Shown here piece after piece: positions 26,153-35,734 of a DNA stretch of 64,000 nt. The stretch is from assembly GCF_000178855.1 (NCBI RefSeq), contig NZ_ADVG01000001.1, positions 2,269,481-2,333,480 of the forward strand. Direction: 5' to 3'. The DNA comes from Ktedonobacter racemifer DSM 44963 (GTDB lineage Bacteria; Chloroflexota; Ktedonobacteria; Ktedonobacterales; Ktedonobacteraceae). The notes under the pieces are model-generated. The model was not told the DNA's origin, made no database searches, and saw nothing but the letters and a program-made list of their open reading frames with translations. The stretch's first letter is position 1, and every line of letters starts with the position of its first letter. Position numbers and translations under genes: made by a program.

Positions 26153-29100
26153 TATATCTCCTCTTCGATGGCTCCGAGGAAGTGGAGTGCCTCGCGCTGC
26201 GCCTCTGAAAGGCCGATGACGCCGTAAATGTTTGTGCCTTCATAGGTCCGTGTGCTACGTAGAGTGCGTGTACAGGCGCCACTCGCCACGTCCCAGAGCT
26301 TGATTGTGCCATCATCGCTGCAACTAGCTAGCTGCGCCCCACCTGGACGAAAGGTTACCGACCAGATCCAGCCTTCATGTCCACGCCATACCGCCAGGCA
26401 GCGCCCCGTCTGCACCTCCCAGAGGCGAATAGTCTGGTCGTGGCTGCCCGTGGCAAGCAGCGTGCCGTCAGGGTGAAAGGCCAGCGTGCGTACCCAGCCA
26501 GTATGTCCATCCATGATACGTAGACAGGCTCCACTCGCTACGTCCCATACCCGCAGCGTTAGATCGTCGCTGCAACTGGCCAGATAGCGCCCATCCGGGC
26601 TAAACTCTATAGCCCAGACACGATGGGTATGACCGGTAAATTCGCGCACCACCTCGCCCGTCTCGCTGTCCCATAAGCGAATTACGGGATCATCAGTGCC
26701 ACAGGCAAGTTGCCTGGTGACTGGATGAAAGGCGACCTTCCAGATATACCCGGTGATACCCTCTATGCGTCTGAGCAACTGGCCAGTGGCGACCACCCAG
26801 ACGCATACCGTCAAATCATGGCTGGCACTGGCAAGCAAGGAGCCATCGGCACTGAAGACGACTGAGCGGACCAGGTGTGTGTGGGCACGTAAGATACGAA
26901 GGCAGTGCCCCGTGCGCGCGTCCCAGAGACGTACCGTCTCATCCTCGCTTCCGCTGGCAATAGTAAAGCCGTCCTGGCTATAGGCAACGGTGCGAACGCG
27001 ATTCTGATGTCCACGCAACGTACGCAGGCTACGCCCAGTCTCTACCTCCCAGAGGCGAAGGGTGCGATCCTCGCTCCCACTCAATAGCAGGTGCCCATCT
27101 GGACTATAGGCCAGCGCCTTCAACAGGTCGGTATAGCCGCGTAAGGTACGCAAACAGAGCATACTCCGCCGGTCCCACCAACGGATTGTGTCATCCTCGC
27201 TGGTACTGATGAGTTGCGTAGTGTTGGGGACGAACACTACGGACCAGATGCGACTCCCGTGGGCATGTACCTGGTGGATGCGCTGATGGCTTGCCATATC
27301 CCAGAGATTCAGCATCTGGTCGTCGCCTGCGCTCGCCAACAAGGTACTATCGGCACTAAAATGCATGGTACGGACGCGGCTCCCCTGGCCCTGCAATACC
27401 GCGACTTGCTCGTAATCCTCCGTTCGCCACAGCCGAATCGTGTGGTCTTCGCTTCCAGCCGCCAGCAAGCGTCCATCAGGGCTGAAGGCCACGACGCGCC
27501 CTGCCTGGCTCGGCCCAGCCAGGGTCGCGACATGCGCACCTTGCTCATAATCCCACAGGCGTACTGTCGTCTCATCTCCAGTTGAGGCCAGCAATGGCAG
27601 GCTGGGATGGAAGACCAGGGAGCGCACCCGCTGACTATGTCCATCCAGCACGCTCTCTACATGCCCGTAAAAGGCATCCCATAGATAAATGAGCCGATCT
27701 TCACCCGCGCTGGCTACATAGCGTCCATCTGGGCTAAAGGCAACGGTGCGCACCTGGTCGCGATGCCCATGTAAGATATGCTGGCAGGCTCCACTCTCGA
27801 CCTCCCAGAGACGCACCGTATGGTCCTCGCTCCCACTCGCCAGGTAGCGACCGTCCGGGCTAAAAGCCAGCGAGCGTATCTCCTCGCTATGCCCACTACA
27901 GGTCAGGACAGGCGTGGCATCATCCGTCCTCAAGACATGGATGGTCCCGACAGTCGTGCCAGCCGCGAGCAAGCGCCCGTCCGGACTCACCGCCAGGCAC
28001 AGTATCCAGGCAAAGGAGTCGTTAAGCGCACAGTTCAAGAGCGTGGCGTGTGCCAGGTTCACAAAGGCAAAGTCGCTACCTTGCAGATAAGCCTGGCGAA
28101 TGGTGAGCGATGAGCAGTCCAGTCCTTGCAGGTTCGCACCTAACTCCACAAGCAGGTTCACAATGTTTCCGGCTCCATAGCCGCTTTCCAGGCCCTCCCC
28201 CTCGCGCAAGCGGTCCAGCAAGGACCGCAAATGGTTCTCACAATGCGTATGCCCTAATGTGGCTAGCAGGCGCTTGAGCAGCGGTTGGACAATCAACCGC
28301 ACCTGGCTCTCACGGATGTAGTCGCTGGCCTGCGCCTTCATTACCGCGTAGCCGCTACATCCCGCCAAGTCCCCCCCGCGCAGGCACACAAACAACAACT
28401 CGACCAGGCGTTCAATCATAAACTCCATAATCACGGGCTGCAAGGTAAAACGATGCTCGACGCTTATCTCCACCATCGAGCGCCGCCGCAGGGAATTAAG
28501 CGCGTCCAGAAGCGCCCCTTTCGCAACTGGGATGACCAGGTCGTCACTCAAGGTCTGGAGACTGACGGGTTCGCGCTCAATCGCCAGCCATTGGAGCAGG
28601 TCCTGCTCCAGGCTGGAGAGACGATGAAATTGCTGCTCCAAGAGTTCTGAAATATCCTCAAAGATGGCCTCGCCCTCACGGAGAAACTCGCCAATATAGC
28701 CATCAAAGAGTTCACGAATGGAGGCCGAGACAAGCTTGAGCGCCAGGGGATTGCCCGCGTACAGCTGTAGAAGTGCCTCCCATTCGGCATCTGAGCCAGT
28801 CAGTTCCTTCTCCTGCAATAGCTGCTGGCTCTCGGCTACTCCCAGCGCTGGCAACACAAGTGAGCGCACGCGGGCGCTCCCCCCCTCCAGGCGCGTAATC
28901 TCCTTCGGCTTCTCGCGACTAGTTAGCAGCAAACAGCTCTGATGGGGGTGGGTGCCGAGATGGGTCAGGAGTTGACCATACGCTTCATAGCCAGTGAGAT
29001 AGCGCCCGGCCTGTTCGCCTCCCTGAAGAATCGATTCCATGTTATCGAGAATCAAGAGGCAGCGCTTCTCAGCGCAACATTGCAAGAGGCGAGCGAGGGA

Positions 29101-29718
29101 GGCTTCAAATGACAGGGTCTCAGTGGGAGTCAGCGCCCCCAGGTGTTGCAGACAGGCGCGCATATAGGTTTCAGGGGTAGGCGCATTCTGGAGCGAGAAC
29201 CAGTGGACGTATGAGAAGGCACTTTTGAGTTGCTCAACGATGACGCGCGCGAAGGTGGTTTTTCCCGCGCCGCCCATCCCCAGAAACGCTACGATTCGAC
29301 AGCGCTCCTCAAGTATCCAACCTCTGAGGAGTTCTTGTTCTACGTCCCGGCCAAAGAACTCCTCGACATAGGGAGCCTCGCCCCACTCTTCATGACGAGG
29401 TGTCATCTCCAGGCGCTGCTCGGTATGCATCGCAGGTGCTGGCCCCGCTGGTTGTGGGGTGGCTGCCTGCAACTGCGGCAATTCTTCTCCCATCTCAGGT
29501 ACCAGAGTATCCTCAAACAGGCCCAGAGTAAGCGCGTCTTTCTGAAAAAAATGGGTCAGCCGCTGGACATAATACGGACTGGGAAAGGCCTCTCCTCGCT
29601 CCCAACGCCCTACGGTTTTTGTATCACACTGGAGCGCAGTCGCGACCTCGCTCTGGGATAATCCGCGTAGCTTGCGCTCACGTCGCAGGTTTTCATACCA
29701 GACTGCCTGTTTCTTCAT
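26152..29718 (-). CDS. XRE-STAND NTPase with fourteen WD40 repeats
   Basis: The 1188-residue protein starts with a Cro/C1-type helix-turn-helix (LRGLSQSEVATAL, DTKTVGRWERGE). An NB-ARC-like STAND NTPase follows, with Walker A FLGMGGAGKTTFARV near 145, Walker B CLLILDNMES near 220 and a GNPLALKLV sensor region near 310. A short pentapeptide-like stretch (LQGLDCSSL, LQGSDFAF) leads to about 14 WD40 repeats (from ~590), enough for two seven-blade propellers. Such proteins are ligand-sensing switches: WD40 binding opens the NTPase, which oligomerises and activates the N-terminal effector. Here the only N-terminal module is DNA-binding, so a regulator is more likely than a killer. Ligand and target are unknown. 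Confidence 0.92.
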   Translation of the reverse strand: MKKQAVWYENLRRERKLRGLSQSEVATALQCDTKTVGRWERGEAFPSPYYVQRLTHFFQKDALTLGLFEDTLVPEMGEELPQLQAATPQPAGPAPAMHTEQRLEMTPRHEEWGEAPYVEEFFGRDVEQELLRGWILEERCRIVAFLGMGGAGKTTFARVIVEQLKSAFSYVHWFSLQNAPTPETYMRACLQHLGALTPTETLSFEASLARLLQCCAEKRCLLILDNMESILQGGEQAGRYLTGYEAYGQLLTHLGTHPHQSCLLLTSREKPKEITRLEGGSARVRSLVLPALGVAESQQLLQEKELTGSDAEWEALLQLYAGNPLALKLVSASIRELFDGYIGEFLREGEAIFEDISELLEQQFHRLSSLEQDLLQWLAIEREPVSLQTLSDDLVIPVAKGALLDALNSLRRRSMVEISVEHRFTLQPVIMEFMIERLVELLFVCLRGGDLAGCSGYAVMKAQASDYIRESQVRLIVQPLLKRLLATLGHTHCENHLRSLLDRLREGEGLESGYGAGNIVNLLVELGANLQGLDCSSLTIRQAYLQGSDFAFVNLAHATLLNCALNDSFAWILCLAVSPDGRLLAAGTTVGTIHVLRTDDATPVLTCSGHSEEIRSLAFSPDGRYLASGSEDHTVRLWEVESGACQHILHGHRDQVRTVAFSPDGRYVASAGEDRLIYLWDAFYGHVESVLDGHSQRVRSLVFHPSLPLLASTGDETTVRLWDYEQGAHVATLAGPSQAGRVVAFSPDGRLLAAGSEDHTIRLWRTEDYEQVAVLQGQGSRVRTMHFSADSTLLASAGDDQMLNLWDMASHQRIHQVHAHGSRIWSVVFVPNTTQLISTSEDDTIRWWDRRSMLCLRTLRGYTDLLKALAYSPDGHLLLSGSEDRTLRLWEVETGRSLRTLRGHQNRVRTVAYSQDGFTIASGSEDETVRLWDARTGHCLRILRAHTHLVRSVVFSADGSLLASASHDLTVCVWVVATGQLLRRIEGITGYIWKVAFHPVTRQLACGTDDPVIRLWDSETGEVVREFTGHTHRVWAIEFSPDGRYLASCSDDLTLRVWDVASGACLRIMDGHTGWVRTLAFHPDGTLLATGSHDQTIRLWEVQTGRCLAVWRGHEGWIWSVTFRPGGAQLASCSDDGTIKLWDVASGACTRTLRSTRTYEGTNIYGVIGLSEAQREALHFLGAIEEEI

Positions 29719-29953
29719 CCAATTCCCTTTGCTGCAAATGGTCCTGGCATTCTAAAAAAAGCGAACGATGTCCCTTAGATGTCCCCCACCTGTCCCATAT
29801 ATGGGGTTCTCCCACCAACGTGCTTAGAGTATCTTCAAAACAGGAGCCAGCTACAAAACAATTGTTTTTGTTAGCATAACAAAGTACACTCAATACTACA
29901 ATATATTTGCAAAAACATCTAACGTATTCTATTTCCAGGTGGAGGAATACACT

Positions 29954-32900
29954 ATGCGCTCGTCGTTCGCCTCAATCCCCCTTACTCAGCTTGCGCAGCG
30001 GCTCACAACTGAGATACATGAGCGCGGGAATCTCGCTGAAGCGCTCCTGCACATAGCAGAGCAGGCGCGTACCCTCTTTACACCTGATATCTGCATCCTG
30101 ACCGCCTATCATCCCGTCACAGGGACGTTTCACTACGCACGTGCCCTCTACGCCGAGAACCAGCAGAGAGACTCGTCGCCTGCCACGCCGCGCGCGCATA
30201 TTCTTCGCGAAGAGACCATAGCCCCCTCCCTCTCGCGAGAAGTTCAGGAGATCCAGCCAGAAATCCTTTATGTCTCAGACTTGCAGGCAGCGCCTCTCTA
30301 TCACTCCAACTATACACAGGCAGAGCAGATACACTCCTTGATCTCTTTTGCTCTGAGCAATCGACCAGGTCACCCTCCTTTTGCGATGCTCACCCTGGCC
30401 TTCCGTGAATTATCCCAGGCAACTTCTCTCGAAGAGGAGCTATTAAAGCAATTTTCCAGGTTGGCAACGTTTGTCTTACAAGAGACATGGATGCTGCAAC
30501 GTTACCGCGAGGCGACGCATATCGGGCAGGTCCTCAACCAGGAGGTTATATCCATTGATACTCTGCTTCCTACCCTCTATCCACTCTTAAATAATCTGCT
30601 CGATGCTCGCCATGCCCTGATGTTGGCCATCTACCAGGCCCCAACGCATACGCGTGACCTCTATGGCATCGATGAAGGGAATGCGATTCGTGAAGGAGAT
30701 CGCCCACCTAGCGGGGCCAGCCAGTATGTCTTACAAACACGCCGCCCCGTCCTGGTCGAGCATCTCAGTAGCCAGGCTCAGCAGCTCCCTTTTCATATCG
30801 CTCCGGTGCATGGCACCTTGCCCAAGGAATCCTTTATCTTTGTCCCCCTGCTACTGGGGGAAATTCCCCTGGGTGTGCTCTCCGTCCAGCATCCCCAGCC
30901 ATATACCTACACGCATGAAGATATGGCTATCCTACAAGTGCTGGGCAACCATATCCTCATGGCTATCAATAATATCCGCCTTTATGATAGTCTGACACAG
31001 CTTAATGAGGCAGGTCGCCTGCTCACCAGCCAGCTCCATTATCCCCTTAGAGAGATCATCGAGCGCATCCAGATCGCAAGCGGGGCCAAACGCGTTGTTC
31101 TGAAGCCCACCCTGGTCGGCACTACCTATGACCCAACACCACCAGAGCGCCTCCTGAGCGGCGAGCCATCTCATATCCTCAAGCATGAACCCCTGGTGAG
31201 AGACTGGCAAGAACAGGTGACCGAACATATGACCTTCCATCCCCATACCCTTTTTGAGCCTACATGTAGCTCGACCCGTGAGCCACTGCTCAAAAGAGTT
31301 CGGCTCCCCCTGGTCCAGGAAGGCATCAAATCGCTGGCCATTGTGCCCTTGCGCGTGGACGTGGAAGCGGTTGGCGTCCTCTTCATCTTCTACGAGCAGA
31401 GCCAATATTTCGACCGGTCGCAAAAGCTGCTAATTGAAGGCCTGGCCCACTTTGCCGCCATCGCGATCCGTAACGCGCAGACCTTCAATAGTCTCCTGCA
31501 ACGCCGGGTACGCGAGCTAGAAATCTTACAACGCATCGATAAAGAGCTGAATAGCACACTCGACCTGGAGGCGCTTCTAGAGGCGCTCTTACACCAGGCC
31601 CTTACCTATGTCCCCGTCGAAGGGGCATGTATCATGCTCTATGATCGCAAGAAACAAACACTTGAGGCCAAAGCCGCCTATGGGACCCATGCCGTTCTAA
31701 AACAACCCTTTAAAATCCCCTTCTCTGAGGGGCGCGGCCTGACCAATTGGGCCATTCACTACAAACGTTCAGTGCGCGTCGATAACGTGCATAGCGATGC
31801 TCCCTGGAGCAGCCTCTATATCAATAAGGTGCCTGATACCAACTCCGAATTAGATATTCCCCTTCTCAATGGCGAGCAAGCCATTGGTGTGCTCAATTTT
31901 GAAAGCACGCGTATCGGCGCATTTCACCAGGAAGACCAGGAATTTCTGGAGACGCTGGCGGGACAGGCCGTACTGGCCATTACCAAAGCCCAGGCCTATG
32001 AGCGAGAGAAGCGCCTCGCCAACGAACGGCAGGCACTCTACGCCATTAGCAAGGAGCTTACCAGCCAGCTAGAAACGAAGCGTGTCTTTGCGCTTATCCT
32101 CGATAAAGCACTCGAACTCATGCAAAACAAATCGCGTACGGGCTGCCTCATGCTCTATGATCGCGAAGAGCAAGTCCTCTGGATGGCTGCCGAGCGTGGC
32201 GTCTTACCAGATAAGAAAGGAAGGGAACATAGCGTGAACGAAGGCATCGTCGGACAGGTTGCCCGCACCAGGCAACTGTTGAATATCGATCCCTCACAGC
32301 CAGGCTGGAAAGAGATCTATCTGCGCTACATTCAGGATACACGCTCAGAGCTGGCCGTACCGATGCTCGTCAATGGTGAGCTCAAAGGTGTGCTCAATAT
32401 CGAGAGTCCAGAAGAACAGGCCTTTGATGAGAGCGATGAGCGCCTGCTCCAGGGACTGGCCGACCTGGCGATTGTCGCCTTACGCAACGCCGAGCTTTAC
32501 CAGGAGGCAGAGAAGGAGAAGCAACACTTCGCCCTACTGTATCGCGCCAGTCGCGAATTGGGAGAACTCAACGATATCAGCCAGCTTGAGCAAGGATACC
32601 AGATCGTTTTTCAGCTAGCGGAACACTATAGCCAGAGCTATGTTGAGCTGTGCCGCTATGATGAGCACGCTGATGCACTCCAGCGTCTGCGCTTCTCCGC
32701 ACCAGGCATCCTGCATGAACATGGACCCATCAGCACCGCTGAGCGGCACTACCAGTCGATCCTCAAACATCATGAGAAGATCATTATCGGCAAGCAGGCC
32801 TATACATCCACCTCGCAGCCAGAACCCAGAGATGGTCAAGCCATGCTCCTCCTCCCCATTCGTTTCGACAGACGCCTGTATGGCACGCTCGCCCTGGTCC

Positions 32901-33712
32901 ATCGTGAGGCGGGACACTTTGGCAAGACCGATATCGAATTCTATGATAGCCTGGCTCAGCAGCTTGGGAGTACCATCTATCGCCTGGAAGCGTCACAGGC
33001 CCGGTTAGAGTCCGAACAGCGCGCCAGGGCCGCCGAGGAGGTGAGTCTGATCGGGCAATCGGCCTTCGAGTTGACACATCGCCTGGGCAACGATCTGGGC
33101 CTGGTCGAAACCTATATTTCTAGCATTAAACGACGCCTGGACTATCATCATATGCGTGATGAAATTATAGAAAGTAAGCTCGATAAGACGGAGAAGTCGG
33201 TACGTACGGTCCTTGACCTGAGCACAGAACTCAAAGAAGTGATCACAGATCCGGGTCCCGGTGCTGCCGACGAAAAAATCTCTATCTCACCGAGTACGCT
33301 CCTTGAGAACGCCATCCTCCAGAGTCACATCCCGGCCCATATCGAGGTACATCAAGATATCGCGCCAGATGTTAACCAAGCGCATGTGCGCGAAGCCCTG
33401 GTACATGACATCCTACGTAACCTAATCAATAATGCGATAGAGGCCATGCAGCGGCAACCCGCTGGACGCTTAAGCCTGCGTGCCTATAACCAGAAGGATA
33501 AGGTTGCCATCCAGGTTCGTGATAACGGCAAGGGCATTGAGCCACACATCAAGAACAAGGTCTTTAGCCTGTTCTACTCCACCAAGGGCAGCTCGGGCTT
33601 TGGCCTCTGGAGCGCCCGCCGCAATGCCTTGCGTCAGAATGGATATCTCTGGTTTGAAGACAACCCCGATGGCCCTGGCGTCACCTTTACGCTACTGCTA
33701 CCAAAGGAGTAG
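29954..33712 (+). CDS. Multi-GAF sensor histidine kinase
   Basis: The 1252-residue cytoplasmic kinase has about six GAF-type domains in a row (roughly 15-180, 195-355, 365-520, 535-690, 700-860 and 870-1020). GVLSVQHPQ, GVLNFESTR and GVLNIESPE are the recurrent late strands. They are followed by a dimerisation helix with the likely phospho-histidine in FELTHRLGNDLG and a HATPase_c domain (NLINNAIEAM, VRDNGKGIEP, SSGFGLWSARRNA). There are no transmembrane segments. GGAGG lies 8 bp before the ATG at 29954. Its likely partner, a receiver protein, lies 2 kb downstream beyond an IS607 insertion. The GAF ligands are unknown. Confidence 0.92.
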   Translation: MRSSFASIPLTQLAQRLTTEIHERGNLAEALLHIAEQARTLFTPDICILTAYHPVTGTFHYARALYAENQQRDSSPATPRAHILREETIAPSLSREVQEIQPEILYVSDLQAAPLYHSNYTQAEQIHSLISFALSNRPGHPPFAMLTLAFRELSQATSLEEELLKQFSRLATFVLQETWMLQRYREATHIGQVLNQEVISIDTLLPTLYPLLNNLLDARHALMLAIYQAPTHTRDLYGIDEGNAIREGDRPPSGASQYVLQTRRPVLVEHLSSQAQQLPFHIAPVHGTLPKESFIFVPLLLGEIPLGVLSVQHPQPYTYTHEDMAILQVLGNHILMAINNIRLYDSLTQLNEAGRLLTSQLHYPLREIIERIQIASGAKRVVLKPTLVGTTYDPTPPERLLSGEPSHILKHEPLVRDWQEQVTEHMTFHPHTLFEPTCSSTREPLLKRVRLPLVQEGIKSLAIVPLRVDVEAVGVLFIFYEQSQYFDRSQKLLIEGLAHFAAIAIRNAQTFNSLLQRRVRELEILQRIDKELNSTLDLEALLEALLHQALTYVPVEGACIMLYDRKKQTLEAKAAYGTHAVLKQPFKIPFSEGRGLTNWAIHYKRSVRVDNVHSDAPWSSLYINKVPDTNSELDIPLLNGEQAIGVLNFESTRIGAFHQEDQEFLETLAGQAVLAITKAQAYEREKRLANERQALYAISKELTSQLETKRVFALILDKALELMQNKSRTGCLMLYDREEQVLWMAAERGVLPDKKGREHSVNEGIVGQVARTRQLLNIDPSQPGWKEIYLRYIQDTRSELAVPMLVNGELKGVLNIESPEEQAFDESDERLLQGLADLAIVALRNAELYQEAEKEKQHFALLYRASRELGELNDISQLEQGYQIVFQLAEHYSQSYVELCRYDEHADALQRLRFSAPGILHEHGPISTAERHYQSILKHHEKIIIGKQAYTSTSQPEPRDGQAMLLLPIRFDRRLYGTLALVHREAGHFGKTDIEFYDSLAQQLGSTIYRLEASQARLESEQRARAAEEVSLIGQSAFELTHRLGNDLGLVETYISSIKRRLDYHHMRDEIIESKLDKTEKSVRTVLDLSTELKEVITDPGPGAADEKISISPSTLLENAILQSHIPAHIEVHQDIAPDVNQAHVREALVHDILRNLINNAIEAMQRQPAGRLSLRAYNQKDKVAIQVRDNGKGIEPHIKNKVFSLFYSTKGSSGFGLWSARRNALRQNGYLWFEDNPDGPGVTFTLLLPKE

Positions 33713-33816
33713 AAAAAAGCGCTCATCTTTTCAAGAAACGCAATGACACATCGTCTAAGAGGTAGAGAGCGTGACGCGTAATCAGTTCTGGCAAAGAGAG
33801 GAGTTTAGAAACAGTT

Positions 33817-33845
33817 TTGACATAAGCACTAAATTATGTTAAAAT
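33817..33845 (+). promoter_or_regulatory. Consensus sigma70-type promoter of the IS607 element
   Basis: TTGACA (33817-33822), a 17-bp spacer and TAAAAT (33840-33845) lie just before the recombinase gene. The expected start point falls at about 33852, which is the ATG, so the recombinase mRNA is predicted to be leaderless. This also argues against the GTG at 33846 as start. Confidence 0.7.
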
Positions 33846-33851
33846 GTGTTT

Positions 33852-34466
33852 ATGAAGAACACATACGATATCCAGGCATTCGGAAAACTTATTGGCAAGT
33901 CCACCAAAACGCTCCAAAAGTGGGACCGTGAAGGCAAATTAGTTGCTCACCGTTCTCCACAATCAAACAGGCGTTACTATACGCACGATCAGTACCTTGA
34001 GTATCGTGGGTTAAAAGCGCCTGAACAGGGACTTACCATTGTCTATGCCCGCGTTTCAGGAGTCGCACAAAAGCCTGATCTTGCCAATCAAGTTGCAGCC
34101 TTGCAAGCGTATTGCATTGCGCATGAGATTTCTGTTGATGAATGGATACAGGATATTGGCAGTGGACTCAACTACAAACGCAAACACTTCAATCGTCTCA
34201 TGGAGATGGTAGAGCTTGGACAAGTGAGGAGAGTTGTTCTTGCCCACCGAGATCGGCTTGTTCGCTTTGGCTATGAGTACTTTGAAGCCTTTTGTGAGCG
34301 GCATCATACCGAACTTGTGGTTATCAATGGTGAAAATCTTTCGCCTGAGCAAGAGCTTGTACGTGACCTTCTCGCCATTGTGACTGTGTTTAGTGCTCGA
34401 CTTCATGGACTACGTTCTTACAAGAAAGCGATTAAAGATGCTGCTTTGCAAAAAGATCAAGATTGA
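33852..34466 (+). CDS. tnpA: IS607-type serine recombinase (TnpA)
   Basis: The 204-residue transposase has an N-terminal MerR-like helix-turn-helix (FGKLIGKSTKTLQKWDREG) that binds element ends. A small serine recombinase domain follows, with the catalytic serine in VYARVSG and the LAHRDRLVRFG arginine motif. This N-terminal DNA-binding order is specific to IS607. The gene looks intact. Its end overlaps tnpB by 29 bp in another frame, which suggests coupled translation. Confidence 0.94.
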   Translation: MKNTYDIQAFGKLIGKSTKTLQKWDREGKLVAHRSPQSNRRYYTHDQYLEYRGLKAPEQGLTIVYARVSGVAQKPDLANQVAALQAYCIAHEISVDEWIQDIGSGLNYKRKHFNRLMEMVELGQVRRVVLAHRDRLVRFGYEYFEAFCERHHTELVVINGENLSPEQELVRDLLAIVTVFSARLHGLRSYKKAIKDAALQKDQD

Positions 34467-35697
34467 AGTGAGCGAGCAAGACGTCGCCACGCTTGAATTC
34501 ATGCAGGGCAAATGTCGGGGATTGTACAACTGGTGGGTGATGCGGCTCAGAGAAGGCGAGAAGTGGGATCTCTACGAAGCGAAACGAAGCTTGCAAGAGA
34601 GCAAACAGCATGATCCTGAGCTCGTTCAGGTCTATGGTAAACTGCTGCAAGAGGTCTACTACCGCCTTCATGGTGCGATGAAAGCCTTCTATCGCAGAGT
34701 CAAAGCAGGAGAAACGCCCGGTTTCCCACGTGTACGCCCACGTCACTGCTTTTTCACGCTCTGCTATCCTGCAATGTATCTCAAGATTGAAGGCGATACG
34801 CTCATTCTGCCTACTGGTGGTGGGGGGAAACATGGGGCAAAGGTGTATCCCAACATTGTTGCACGCCTCACAGAAGCGCCCCCAAAGGGTTTTCGTGAAG
34901 TGGCGATCAGTCGCGATGGCAGAGGCAACTACTCTGCCTCATTTGTCAGAGAGCGCAACGAGAAACGGCACGAAACAGAAGGAACGGTTGCTTTTGATCT
35001 AGGCATCAAGACTCTGGCAACCGGTATTAACGAGCAAGGCAGAGTCTATAGCATTGGCGGCTTCAAGGGGGCACGTTGGCACAACAAACAACTGGATAAG
35101 ATTCGGTCAAAGCGTGACAAATGCAAGAAAAAGTCACGTCGCTACCTCCACTTGAGCAAGGTCTACAAGCGCGTTTCGCAGAAGAAGCGCAATAAACAAC
35201 AGGATAGTCTTCATAAAGCGTCACACTTGATAGCCCACAAACTGGTTGAGAGAACTATTGTGGTGGGTGATCTTTCCCAACGACAAATGGTCATGAAAGA
35301 GCATCGAGAGCGCAACAAACACCTCAATCGTGCAGTGTTCAATGAGTGGGGCTTGTACACTTTCATTCAAATGCTCACCTACAAATGCCAGTTGTACGGG
35401 AAGGACCTTCACTTTTTAGATGAGCGCAATACCTCCAAGCAGTGTAGTGGCTGTGGGAATCTGCAAGCCATGCCACTGTGGAAGAGAACGTATTGTTGCG
35501 TCGAATGTGGACTCGTCATGGATCGCGATGAAAATAGCGCGCACAACATCCTGACGAGGTTTTTTGCTCGGCAAGAGCCACACACTCAGGCTCGTCCTGA
35601 GTGCGGTGTGCTGCATGCGACCCAAAGCGGCGTAGAAGTCAAAGGGGCTTCCTGTAAGGGGCAAGTGCAGCAATTGAATCTATTTGAGGGTGTGTAA
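34438..35697 (+). CDS. tnpB: TnpB of IS607 element
   Basis: The 419-residue RNA-guided nuclease-type protein has RuvC-I AFDLGIKTLAT, RuvC-II IVVGDLSQRQM, a CSGCG ... CVECG zinc finger and RuvC-III DRDENSAHNIL. In RuvC-II the usual E-D-L reads G-D-L, so the acidic residue is shifted by one. This variant occurs in some IS607 TnpB proteins but makes cleavage activity less certain. Start ATG 34438 (MLLCKKIKIEV) lies inside the recombinase gene. The guide RNA would be expected to overlap the gene end and right end near 35700. Confidence 0.9.
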   Translation: MLLCKKIKIEVSEQDVATLEFMQGKCRGLYNWWVMRLREGEKWDLYEAKRSLQESKQHDPELVQVYGKLLQEVYYRLHGAMKAFYRRVKAGETPGFPRVRPRHCFFTLCYPAMYLKIEGDTLILPTGGGGKHGAKVYPNIVARLTEAPPKGFREVAISRDGRGNYSASFVRERNEKRHETEGTVAFDLGIKTLATGINEQGRVYSIGGFKGARWHNKQLDKIRSKRDKCKKKSRRYLHLSKVYKRVSQKKRNKQQDSLHKASHLIAHKLVERTIVVGDLSQRQMVMKEHRERNKHLNRAVFNEWGLYTFIQMLTYKCQLYGKDLHFLDERNTSKQCSGCGNLQAMPLWKRTYCCVECGLVMDRDENSAHNILTRFFARQEPHTQARPECGVLHATQSGVEVKGASCKGQVQQLNLFEGV

Positions 35698-35734
35698 GCA
35701 CTTTTGAGTAGATTTAGAAAGGCAGTACTGGACA

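Larger units (their letters stand above)
33800..35720 (+). mobile_element. IS607-family element inserted in a signalling operon
   Basis: It comprises an overlapping serine recombinase and tnpB. The ends are approximate: between the kinase stop at 33712 and the recombinase promoter on the left, and between the tnpB stop and the receiver gene start at 35735 on the right. IS607 elements make no clear target duplication, so the exact joints cannot be read here. Confidence 0.75.
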
